64,000 nt of DNA, from positions 2,852,001-2,916,000 of the forward strand of contig VOPW01000001.1 in assembly GCA_007994965.1 (NCBI GenBank), given 5' to 3'. Origin of the DNA: Piscinibacter aquaticus (GTDB lineage: Bacteria > Pseudomonadota > Gammaproteobacteria > Burkholderiales > Burkholderiaceae_C). Positions 52,085 to 60,749 of the stretch are shown here, one piece after another (within the stretch, counting starts at the first letter, position 1; the number at the start of each line of letters is the position of its first letter). The notes under the pieces were generated by a model. The model worked only from the letters and a program-made list of their open reading frames with translations. It did no database searches and was not told the origin of the DNA. The position numbers and the translations under genes are program-made.

Positions 52085-54028
52085 GTGCAGACAACGTTTC
52101 CCCGCCTCATGCTGGAGCACGCAGCGAAGCGCCCCACGGCGCCGGCGCTGCGCGAGAAGGTCTACGGCATCTGGCAGACCCTGACCTGGGCCGAACTGGC
52201 CCAGCTGGTGCGAGACATCGCCGGCGGCTTCGCCGCGGCCGGCCTGAAGCGCGACGACCATGTCGTCGTGGTGGGCGACAACCGCCCGCGCCTGAGCGCC
52301 TCGATGCTGGCGGCGCAGGCGCTCGGCGCCGTGCCGATCCCGCTGTACCAGGATGCGGCCTCCACCGAGTTCGTCTTTCCCATCGTCAATGCCGACGTCG
52401 CCTTCGCGGTGGTCGAAGACCAGGAGCAGGTCGACAAGCTGCTCGAGATCCGCGAGCAGTGCCCGCGACTCGGCCGCCTCTGGTACGACGACCCGCGCGG
52501 CCTGCGCAACTACAGCGAGCCGGGCCTTGCCTCGCTCGACGCACTGATCGAGGAAGGCCGGCGCTTCAACCGGGCGAACCCGGGCCACTTCGATGCCGAG
52601 CTCGCCAAGGGCCAGCCGCAGGACGTGGCGGCGATGTTCTTCACCTCCGGCACCACCGGCAACCCGAAGGGCGTGGTGCACACGCACTTCACGCTGCTCG
52701 ACCGCGCCAAGGCCGGTGCCGATTTCGACAAGCTCAGCGAGCGCGAGGAGGTGCTGGCCTACCTGCCGCCGGCCTGGATCGGCCAGAACATCTTCAGCTA
52801 TGCGCAGTGGCTGGCCTGCGGCTACGTGGTGAACTGCCCGGAGTCGGCCGCCACGGTGACGATCGACCTGAAGGAGATCGGCCCCACCTACTACTTCGCG
52901 CCGCCGCGGGTGTTCGAGGGCCTGCTCACCAGCGTGATGATCCGCATGGAAGACGCCAGCGCCATCAAGCGCGGCCTGTTCCACTTCTTCATGAGCGTGG
53001 CCAAGAGCGTGGGCCCCGCGCTGATGGACGGCAAGCCGGTCAGCGTGGTCGACCGCATTGCCTATGCGCTGGGCAACCTGCTGATCTACGGCCCGCTGCG
53101 CAACACGCTGGGCCTGAGCCGCGTGCGCGTGGCCTACACCGCCGGCGAGGCGATCGGCCCGGACCTGTTCCGCTTCTACCGCTCGATCGGCATCAACCTC
53201 AAGCAGCTCTACGGCTCCACCGAGACGGCGGTGTTCGTCTGCCTGCAACCGGACCACGAGGCCAAGGCCGATACCGTGGGCGTGCCGATCCAGGGCGTGG
53301 AGGTCAAGCTCACCGACAGCGGCGAGATCCTGATCAAGTCGCCCGGGCTGCTCAAGGAGTACTACAAGAACCCGGCCGCCACCGCCGAGGTGCTCACCGC
53401 CGACGGCTGGTACCACACCGGCGACGCCGGCTTCCTCGATGCCGGCGGGCACCTGAAGATCATCGATCGCGCCAAGGACGTCGGCCGCATCATGGGCGGC
53501 GCCAACGACGGCGCGATGTTCGCGCCCAAGTATGTCGAGAACAAGCTGAAGTTTTTCCCGCACATCAAGGAGGCGGTGGCCTTCGGCGACAAGCGCGAGA
53601 AGGTCTGCGCCTTCATCAACATCGATTTCGAGGCGGTGGGCAACTGGGCCGAGAAGCGCAACCTGCCCTATGCCGGCTACACCGACGGCCCAGAAGCCCG
53701 AGGTGTACGAGCTGATCCGCGAGTGCGTCGAGAAGGTCAACGCCGATCTGGCGGCGGATGCGATGCTCGCCGGCAGCCAGATCAGCCGCTTCCTGATCCT
53801 GCACAAGGAGCTCGATGCCGACGACGGCGAACTCACCCGCACGCGCAAGGTGCGCCGCGGCTTCATCGGCGAGCGCTACCGGTGCTGGTCGATGCGCTGT
53901 ACGGCGGCCGCAGCGAGCAGTACATCGAGACGCAGGTGAAGTTCGAGGACGGCCGCACCGGCATGGTCTCGGCCACCCTGAAGATCGCGGACGCTAAGAC
54001 CTTCCCGACCATGAAGAAGGCAGCCTGA
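52085..54028 (+). CDS. long-chain acyl-CoA synthetase-like AMP-binding protein (frame broken twice)
   Basis: Adenylate-forming enzyme of about 648 residues that should activate a carboxylic acid with CoA. P-loop FFTSGTTGNPKGVVHTH, KQLYGSTETAVFV, and WYHTGDAGFLDAGGHLKIIDR are present, with the C-terminal lid. The GTG at 52085 is chosen: it lies seven bases after GAGGAGA. Breaks at 53686 (CCTGG reduced to CGG; repaired YTDLAQKPEVYELI) and 53880 (CCWGG; GERY-VLVDALYGG). It is the first gene of an operon with a branched-chain-type ABC importer, so it probably activates the imported acid. The substrate, fatty or aromatic, cannot be read. Confidence 0.88.
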   Translation: MQTTFPRLMLEHAAKRPTAPALREKVYGIWQTLTWAELAQLVRDIAGGFAAAGLKRDDHVVVVGDNRPRLSASMLAAQALGAVPIPLYQDAASTEFVFPIVNADVAFAVVEDQEQVDKLLEIREQCPRLGRLWYDDPRGLRNYSEPGLASLDALIEEGRRFNRANPGHFDAELAKGQPQDVAAMFFTSGTTGNPKGVVHTHFTLLDRAKAGADFDKLSEREEVLAYLPPAWIGQNIFSYAQWLACGYVVNCPESAATVTIDLKEIGPTYYFAPPRVFEGLLTSVMIRMEDASAIKRGLFHFFMSVAKSVGPALMDGKPVSVVDRIAYALGNLLIYGPLRNTLGLSRVRVAYTAGEAIGPDLFRFYRSIGINLKQLYGSTETAVFVCLQPDHEAKADTVGVPIQGVEVKLTDSGEILIKSPGLLKEYYKNPAATAEVLTADGWYHTGDAGFLDAGGHLKIIDRAKDVGRIMGGANDGAMFAPKYVENKLKFFPHIKEAVAFGDKREKVCAFINIDFEAVGNWAEKRNLPYAGYTDGPEARGVRADPRVRREGQRRSGGGCDARRQPDQPLPDPAQGARCRRRRTHPHAQGAPRLHRRALPVLVDALYGGRSEQYIETQVKFEDGRTGMVSATLKIADAKTFPTMKKAA

Positions 54029-54030
54029 CC

Positions 54031-54815
54031 ATGGCCGAAAGAAAGATCGGCGACGTCATCCTCGACGTCCAGAACATCAGCCTGCGCTTCGGCGGCGTGA
54101 AGGCGCTGACCGACATCAGCTTCGACGTGCGCGAGCACGAGGTGCGCGCGATCATCGGCCCGAACGGCGCCGGCAAGAGCTCGATGCTGAACTGCATCAA
54201 CGGCGTCTACACGCCGCAGGAAGGCTCGATCACGCTGCGCGGACAGACCTTCAAGCACATGAACTCGCGCCAGGTGGCCGAATCGGGCATCGCGCGCACG
54301 TTCCAGAAACGGCCCTGTTCAAGGGCATGAGCGTGCTGGACAACATCATGACCGGCCGCAACCTGCGCATGAAGAGCAACCTCTTCCAGCAGGCCATCCG
54401 CTGGGGCCGCGCCGAGCGCGAGGAGATGGAACACCGCGAGGTGGTCGAGAAGATCATCGACTTCCTCGAGATCCAGGCCTACCGCAAGACGCCGGTGGGC
54501 CGCCTGCCGTACGGCCTGCAGAAGCGCGTCGACCTCGGCCGCGCGCTGGCGATGGAGCCGACGCTACTGCTGCTCGACGAGCCGATGGCCGGCATGAACG
54601 TCGAGGAGAAGCAGGACATGAGCCGCTTCATCCTCGACGTCAACGACGAGTACGGCACGACCATCGTGCTGATCGAGCACGACATGGGCGTGGTGATGGA
54701 CATCTCCGACCGCGTCGTCGTGCTCGACTACGGCAAGAAGATCGGCGACGGCACGCCCGACGAGGTGCGAACCAACCCCGACGTCATCAACGCCTACCTC
54801 GGCACCAGCCACTGA
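54031..54815 (+). CDS. livG: branched-chain-type ABC transporter ATPase, LivG (frame broken once)
   Basis: ATPase of a hydrophobic-amino-acid-type importer. Walker A GPNGAGKSSMLNCING, RQVAESGIARTFQ typical of LivG, signature region LPYGLQKRVDLGRAL, Walker B LLLLDEPMAGMN, and IEHDMGVVMDISDRVVVLDYG. The frame breaks at 54310; adding T to give ACTGG restores RTFQKLALFKGMSVLDNIM and 261 residues. It starts two bases after the ligase stop. Confidence 0.92.
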
Positions 54816-54824
54816 GAGCGCGCG

Positions 54825-55754
54825 ATGGGATTCTTCCTCGAAACACTTCTCGGCGGCCTGATGGCGGGCATGCTGTATTCGCTGATCGCGCTGGGCTTCG
54901 TGCTGATCTTCAAGGCCTCAGGCGTCTTCAACTTCGCGCAGGGCGCGATGGTGCTGTTCGCGGCGCTGGCGATGGCGCGCTTCGCCGAGTGGATCCCGAA
55001 GGGCCTCGGCATCGAGAGCAAGCTGGTGGGCAACGTGCTCGCCTTCGTCGCCGCGATGGCGGTGATGGTGGTGGTGGCGTGGCTGGTCGAGAAGCTGGTG
55101 CTCGGCAAGCTGGTCAACCAGGAAGGCATCACGCTGCTGATGGCCACGCTGGGCATCACCTATTTCCTCGAAGGCTTTGGCCAGACGCTCTTCGGCAGCG
55201 ACATCTACAAGATCGACGTCGGCATGCCCAAGGATCCGATCTTCCTGTTCGAGAACGTCTTCCAGGGCGGCGTGCTGGTCAACAAGGAAGATGTCTACGC
55301 CGCGCTGATCGCCGCCGCGCTGGTGGCCCTGCTCAGCCTGTTCTTCCAGAAGACCGCCACCGGCCGCGCACTGCGCGCGGTGGCCGACGACCACCAGGCC
55401 GCGCAGTCGATCGGCATCCCGCTGAACCGCATCTGGGTGATCGTCTGGAGCGTGGCCGGCTTCGTCGCGCTGGTGGCCGGGATCATCTGGGGCAGCAAGC
55501 TCGGCGTGCAGTTCTCGCTCTCGCTGGTGGCACTGAAGGCGCTGCCGGTGGTGATCCTCGGCGGCCTGACCTCGGTACCCGGCGCCATCATCGGCGGGCT
55601 GATCATCGGCGTGGGCGAGAAGCTCTCCGAGGTCTACCTCGGGCCGATGCTCGGCGGCGGCATCGAGATCTGGTTCGCCTACGTCCTCGCTCTCCTGTTC
55701 CTCCTCGTCCGGCCTCAGGGCTTGTTCGGCGAGAAGATCATCGACCGCGTCTGA
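54825..55754 (+). CDS. livH: branched-chain-type ABC transporter permease, LivH
   Basis: Inner-membrane permease, 309 residues, intact, with about eight membrane segments. Family stretches are GLMAGMLYSLIALGFVLIFK, GVFNFAQGAMVLFAALA and ALKALPVVILGGLTSVPGAI. It follows livG by nine bases and pairs with LivM. Confidence 0.94.
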   Translation: MGFFLETLLGGLMAGMLYSLIALGFVLIFKASGVFNFAQGAMVLFAALAMARFAEWIPKGLGIESKLVGNVLAFVAAMAVMVVVAWLVEKLVLGKLVNQEGITLLMATLGITYFLEGFGQTLFGSDIYKIDVGMPKDPIFLFENVFQGGVLVNKEDVYAALIAAALVALLSLFFQKTATGRALRAVADDHQAAQSIGIPLNRIWVIVWSVAGFVALVAGIIWGSKLGVQFSLSLVALKALPVVILGGLTSVPGAIIGGLIIGVGEKLSEVYLGPMLGGGIEIWFAYVLALLFLLVRPQGLFGEKIIDRV

Positions 55755-55773
55755 GCAAGAAGGAGAACAAGAC

Positions 55774-56837
55774 ATGCTCTACCGCGAAAACGGCCAGTTC
55801 AAGACCAGCTACCGCGCCGACCGGGCGGTCTTCCCGATCGCGCAGGACCGCATCGCCATCGGGCTGCTGATCGCCTTCGCGATCGTCGTCGTGCCGATGG
55901 TGGCGCCGGAGTACCTCTTCCGCGCCATCCTGATTCCGTTCCTGATCCTGTCGCTGGCGGCGCTCGGGTTGAACATCCTGGTCGGCTACTGCGGCCAGAT
56001 CTCGCTGGGCACCGGCGCCTTCATGGCGGTGGGCGCCTATGCGGCCTACAACTTCCAGGCGCGCATCGAGGGCCTGCCGCTGATCGTCTCGCTGCTGATG
56101 GGCGGGCTCAGCGCCACCGTGGTCGGCGTGCTGTTCGGCATCCCGTCGCTGCGCATCAAGGGGCTGTACCTCGCGGTGGCCACGCTCGCCGCGCAGTTCT
56201 TCGTCGACTGGGCCTGCCTGCGGCTGAAGTGGGTGACCAACGATTCGTCGTCGGGTTCGGTCAGCGTCGCCGGCCTGAACGTGTTCGGCATCCCGATCGA
56301 ATCGCCGGTGGCGAAGTACCTCTTCTGCCTCGGCTTCGTGATCGTCTTCGCGATGCTCGCGAAGAACTGGGTGCGCGGCCACATCGGCCGCGAGTGGATG
56401 GCGATCCGCGACATGGACGTGGCCGCCGCCGTGATCGGCATCCGCCCGGTCTACGCCAAGCTCACGGCCTTCGCGGTGAGCTCCTTCATCGTCGGCGTGG
56501 CCGGCGCGCTGTGGGCCTTCATCCACCTCGGCTCGTGGGAGCCGGCGGCGTTCAACATCGACCGCTCGTTCCAGCTGCTGTTCATGGTGATCATCGGCGG
56601 GCTGGGCTCGATCATGGGCAGCTTCTTCGGCGCCGCCTTCATCGTCGTGCTGCCGATCGTGCTCGACAGCCTGCCGTACTGGTTCGGCATCCCGATCGAC
56701 ACCGCCTTCGCCTCGCACCTGACCTTCATGATCTTCGGTGCGCTGATCGTCTTCTTCCTCATCGTCGAACCGCATGGGCTGGCGCGCCTGTGGTCGATCG
56801 GAAAAGAAAACTGCGCCTGTGGCCCTTCCCTCACTGA
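55774..56837 (+). CDS. livM: branched-chain-type ABC transporter permease, LivM (frame broken at 3' end)
   Basis: Second permease. LGLNILVGYCGQISLGTGAF and SLRIKGLYLAVATLAAQFF are LivM hallmarks, and the EAA-like region is MDVAAAVIGIRPVYAKL. Near 56808 one A is missing from an A-rich run; repair yields a tail SIGKEKLRLWPFPH-like ending at 56837 and 354 residues, leaving 20 bases to the binding protein gene. Without repair the frame would run on through that gene, which is implausible. Confidence 0.9.
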
Positions 56838-56857
56838 CCTCGACTGGAGACAAAACG

Positions 56858-58187
56858 ATGTCGCTCAAGCACCTCTCGTTCGCCGTCGCCGCCGTGGCGG
56901 CCTTTGCCGGCACGCTCGGCAGCGCGCCCGCCTTCGCGCAGGCCAAGGAACAGTTCTTCCCGCTGCTGGTGTACCGCACCGGCCCGTATGCGCCCAACGG
57001 CACGCCCTGGGCCAACGGCAAGCAGGACTACATCAAGATGATCAACGCCCGCGACGGCGGCATCAACGGCGTCAAGCTCACGTTCGAGGAGTGCGAGACC
57101 GGCTACGCCACCGACAAGGGCGTGGAGTGCTACGAGCGCCTGAAGGGCAAGGGCGCGACGGTGGTCGACCCGCAGTCCACCGGCATCACCTTCGCGCTGA
57201 CCGACAAGGCGCCGGGCGACAAGATCCCGCTGATCACGCTGGGCTACGGCCTGTCGGCCAGCCAGGACGGCGGCGTCTTCAAGTGGAACTTCCCGCTGAT
57301 GGGCAGCTACTGGACCGGCGCCGACATCATCCTTCAGCACATCGGCAAGAAGGAAGGCGGGATGGACAAGCTCAAGGGCAAGAAGATCGCCCTGGTCTAT
57401 CACGACAGCCCGTTCGGCAAGGAGCCGATCCCGCTGATCACCGAACGCAGCAAGATGCACGGCTTCGACCTGCAGCTGATCCCGGTGACCGCGCCGGGCG
57501 TGGAGCAGAAGGCCGCCTGGCTGCAGGTGCGCCAGAGCCGTCCCGACTACGTGATGCTGTGGGGCTGGGGCGTGATGAACTCCACCGCGCTGAAGGAGGC
57601 CCAGGCCACCGGCTACCCGCGCGACAAGATGTATGGCGTGTGGTGGGCCGGTGCCGAGCCGGACGTGAAGGACGTCGGCGAAGGCGCCAAGGGCTACAAC
57701 GCGCTCGCGCTGAACACCTCGGGCACGCAGCCGAAGGTGATCCAGGACATCCTCAAGCACGTGCACGACAAGGGCCAGGGCACCGGCCCGAAGGATGAAG
57801 TGGGCTCGGTGCTCTACACCCGCGGCCTGATCATCCAGATGTTTGCGATCGAGGCGGTGCGCCGCGCGCAGGAGCGCTTCGGCAAGGGCAAGGTCATGAC
57901 CGGCGAGCAGGTGCGCTGGGGCCTGGAGAACTCCGGCTCTCGACCAGAAGAAGCTCGACTCGCTGGGCTTCTCGGGCGTGCTGCGTCCGATCAGCACCTC
58001 GTGCCAGGACCACATGGGCTCGACCTGGGCGCGCATCCACACCTGGGACGGCGCGAAGTGGAACTTCAGCTCCGACTGGTACCAGGCCGACGACCAGATC
58101 ATCAAGCCGATGGTCAAGGCGGCTGCCGACAAGTACGCCGGCGACAAGAAGCTGCAGCGTCGCACGCCGGAAGACTGCCAGAGCTGA
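56858..58187 (+). CDS. periplasmic substrate-binding protein of the LivK type (frame broken once)
   Basis: Receptor for the importer, about 442 residues; GGAGA lies eight bases before the ATG. Signal peptide (LSFAVAAVAAFAGTLGSAPAFAQ), then LLVYRTGPYAPNGTPWANGK, CETGYATDKGVECYERLKGK and FKWNFPLMGSYWTGAD, the Peripla_BP_6 pattern. Tryptophan-rich WGWGVMNS and YGVWWAGAEPDV may line a pocket for a hydrophobic or aromatic ligand. An indel near 57935 shifts the frame; DQKKLDSLGFSGVLRPI then joins on. Larger than amino-acid LivK proteins. Confidence 0.88.
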
Positions 58188-58195
58188 TGACCCAC

Positions 58196-58270
58196 CCCCG
58201 GAGCGGCTGGCGCCGCTCCCCCTCGAGGGGCGCCGCCAGCGGACCGGCCAAGCCGGCTCCGCGGCGGCCA
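58196..58270. repeat. REP-like palindromic intergenic element
   Basis: Cluster of nested inverted repeats in the 100-base gap between the binding protein and livF: GGAGCGGC/GCCGCTCC (58200-58219), the palindrome CCCCTCGAGGGG (58219-58230), an outer GCCGCC/GGCGGC pair (58232-58268) and CCGGC-CAA-GCCGG (58244-58256). From memory, very similar elements recur between genes in Comamonadaceae and relatives. Within the operon it may act as an mRNA stabiliser or partial terminator. Confidence 0.6.
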
Positions 58271-58287
58271 CTTGATCACACCGAGCC

Positions 58288-59095
58288 ATGAGCAACATCA
58301 TCCTGAACGTCAACGGGATCGAGGTCATCTACAACCACGTGATCCTGGTGCTCAAGGGCGTCTCGCTGCAGGTGCCGGAGGGCGGCATCGTCGCCCTGCT
58401 CGGCGGCAACGGCGCGGGCAAGACCACGACGCTGCGCGCGGTCAGCAACCTGCTGGCCGGCGAGCGCGGTGAGGTGACGAAGGGCTCGATCGAGCTGCGC
58501 GGCGAGCGCATCGAAAGCTCTCCACCGCCGAGATGGTCAACCGCGGCGTGATCCAGGTGATGGAGGGCCGGCACTGCTTCGCCCACCTCACCATCGAGGA
58601 AAACCTGATGACCGGCGCCTACACCCGCAAGGATGGCAAGGCGGCGGTGGCCGAGACGCTGGAGAAGGTCTACAACTATTTCCCGCGGCTGAAGACGCGG
58701 CGCGGCTCGCAGGCGGCCTACACCTCCGGCGGCGAGCAGCAGATGTGCGCCATCGGCCGCGCGCTGATGGCCAACCCGAAGATGGTGCTGCTCGACGAGC
58801 CCTCGATGGGCCCTGGGCGCCGCAGATCGTCGAGGAGGTGTTCGAGATCGTGAAGGACCTCAACACCAAGGAGCGCGTGACCTTCCTGCTCGCCGAGCAG
58901 AACACCAACATCGCGCTTCGCTACTCCGACTACGGCTACATCCTCGAGAACGGCCGCATCGTGATGGACGGCGAGGCCAAGGCACTGCGCGAGAACGAGG
59001 ACGTCAAGGAGTTCTACCTCGGCATGGGCGGCGGCGATCGCAAGAGCTTCCGCGACGTCAAGAGCTACAAGCGCCGCAAGCGCTGGCTGGCCTGA
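58288..59095 (+). CDS. livF: branched-chain-type ABC transporter ATPase, LivF (frame broken twice)
   Basis: Second ATPase. Walker A LGGNGAGKTTTLRAVSNLLAG, MVNRGVIQVMEGRHCFAHLT (the glutamate of LivF Q-loop region), signature YTSGGEQQMCAIGRALM, Walker B MVLLDEPSMG. Breaks: near 58518, one C missing (ERIESLSTAEMVNRG after repair), and at 58811-58818, where CCTGG appears expanded to CCCTGGG; removing two bases gives the invariant SMGLAPQIVEE. About 268 residues. The end EDVKEFYLGMGGG is typical. Confidence 0.9.
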
Positions 59096-59105
59096 GGAAG
59101 GCGCC

Positions 59106-59408
59106 ATGGCCGACGAGGATTTCGGCTTCGCGCTGCCGGCGTTCAAGCCCGACGAGGCGCTGCAGCGCGCGAGGCGCGATCTGCGCGAGATGGGGCTGAA
59201 CGAACGCGCCGGCACCTTCGAGCGCGCGGGTGTGGCGATCGCGAAGCTCGTTGTCGAGGGCGGCGCGCTGAAGGCCTCGGTGGTGAAGCGGCCCAGCCGC
59301 AGCAGCCCCGAATGGACCCACAAGACCTTGTCGAGCAGCGCGATGCTGCGCGACTGGACCGCCGAGCTGAAGAAAAGGCTCGCCGGCTGGAGCGACCGTG
59401 ATGAGTGA
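59106..59408 (+). CDS. conserved small protein in the ligase/ABC operon
   Basis: 100 residues, no signal peptide or membrane segment. Charged N-terminus with FALPAFKPDEALQRARRDLR, a central ERAGVAIAKLVVEGGALKA, and C-terminal MLRDWTAELKKRLAGW. I do not know its function. It starts ten bases after livF and overlaps the PaaK-like gene by eight bases, so it is clearly part of the operon. Confidence 0.75.
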   Translation: MADEDFGFALPAFKPDEALQRARRDLREMGLNERAGTFERAGVAIAKLVVEGGALKASVVKRPSRSSPEWTHKTLSSSAMLRDWTAELKKRLAGWSDRDE

Positions 59409-60658
59409 ACATTTCGACGCGCTCGAGACGCGCGCCCCGGCGGCGCGCGAGGCGGGGCTGATGGCAGCGCTGCCGAAGCAGGTGGCGGCGGCACAGCGCA
59501 CCGCGGCCTACGGCGAGTTGCTGGCGGGCGTCGATGCCGCAGCGATCACGTCGCGTGCCGCGCTGGCGACGCTGCCGGTGCTGCGCAAGGGCGAGCTGCT
59601 CGAGCGCCAGAAGGCAGCGCGCGCGCAGGATCCGTTCGGCGGCTTCTCCGCGATCGGCTGGCGCGGCCTGCGTGCGAGCAGCGGCGCGAAGCGCGTCTTC
59701 CAGTCGCCCGGCCCGATCTACGAACCCGAAGGTGGCGCCCCCGACTACTGGCGCATCGCCCGCGCGATGCACGCCGCCGGCTTCCGTGCCGGCGACCTGA
59801 TCCACAACAGCTTCAGCTACCACCTCACGCCGGCCGGCTCGATGATGGAGACCGGCGCCCATGCGATCGGCTGCACCGTGTTTGCCGGCGGCATCGGCAA
59901 CACCGAACTGCAACTGCAGGCGATGCAGGAGCTGCGGCCGCACGGTTATGCCGGCACACCGAGCTTCCTGCGCATCCTGTTCGAGAAGGCGGCCGAGGGC
60001 GGCATCGCGCTGCCCTCGCTGACGAAGGCGCTGGTCAGCGGCGAGGCGTTCCCGCCGTCACTGCGCGACTGGCTGGCCGAGCGCGGCGTGCAGGGCTACC
60101 AGTGTTATGCCACCGCCGATGTCGGCCTGATCGCCTACGAGACGAGCGCGCGCCAGGGCCTGGTGCTCGACGAAGGCGTGATCCTCGAGATCGTGCGCCC
60201 GGGCACCGGCGATCCGGTGCCCGACGGCGAAGTCGGCGAGGTCGTGATCACCGTGCTGCAGGCCGACTACCCGATGCTGCGCTTCGGCACCGGCGATCTC
60301 TCGGCCGTGCTGCCCGGCACCTGCCCGAGCGGCCGCAGCAACACGCGCATCAAGGGCTGGCTCGGCCGCGCCGACCAGACCGCCAAGGTGCGCGGCATGT
60401 TCGTGCACCCGAGCCGTGGCGGAGGTGACACGTCGCCACCCCGAGGTGCAGCGTGCGCGCCTGGTGGTGGCCGGCGAGATGGCCAACGACACGATGACCT
60501 TCCGCGTCGAGGTGGCCGGTTCGCCCGAGGGCCTGACGGGCCGTATCGCCGACAGCGTGCGCGACGTGACCAAGCTGCGCGCCGACGTGGAGCTGGTCGC
60601 GCCGGGCAGTCTGCCCAACGACGGCAAGGTGATCGAGGACGCGCGCAGCTACAAGTAG
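59401..60658 (+). CDS. phenylacetate-CoA-ligase-like AMP-binding protein (frame broken once)
   Basis: About 419 residues similar to PaaK: FRAGDLIHNSFSYHLTPAG, LPSLTKALVSGEAFPPSLR, VQGYQCYATADVGLIAYE, MLRFGTGDLSAV, RIKGWLGRADQTAKVRGMFV and the C-terminal lid. The usual serine/threonine/glycine P-loop is replaced by RASSGAKRVFQSPGPIYEP, so catalysis may differ. The break at 60415 (CCAGG reduced to CCG) is repaired to FVHPSQVAEVTRRHPEVQRA. ATG at 59401 is taken over the GTG at 59398. Last gene of the operon; it gives that operon a second adenylating enzyme. Confidence 0.83.
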
Positions 60659-60749
60659 CCCCCGGCCAGCGCTGCGCTCGACGCGCAGGTGTCACCAGCA
60701 ACGCGTCGAACTAGACTCGCGTCCTCATCGTTGCGAGCAGGAGACCATT

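Noticed and set aside
53690..53880. A separate short gene in the C-terminal part of the acyl-CoA synthetase
   Set aside because: Its translation (QKPEVYELIRECVEKVNADL) is exactly the missing part of the synthetase, caused by two flanking indels.
56838..57798. Fusion of LivM with the binding protein region
   Set aside because: The open frame beyond 56837 reads the binding protein gene out of frame; one A missing near 56808 explains the lost stop.
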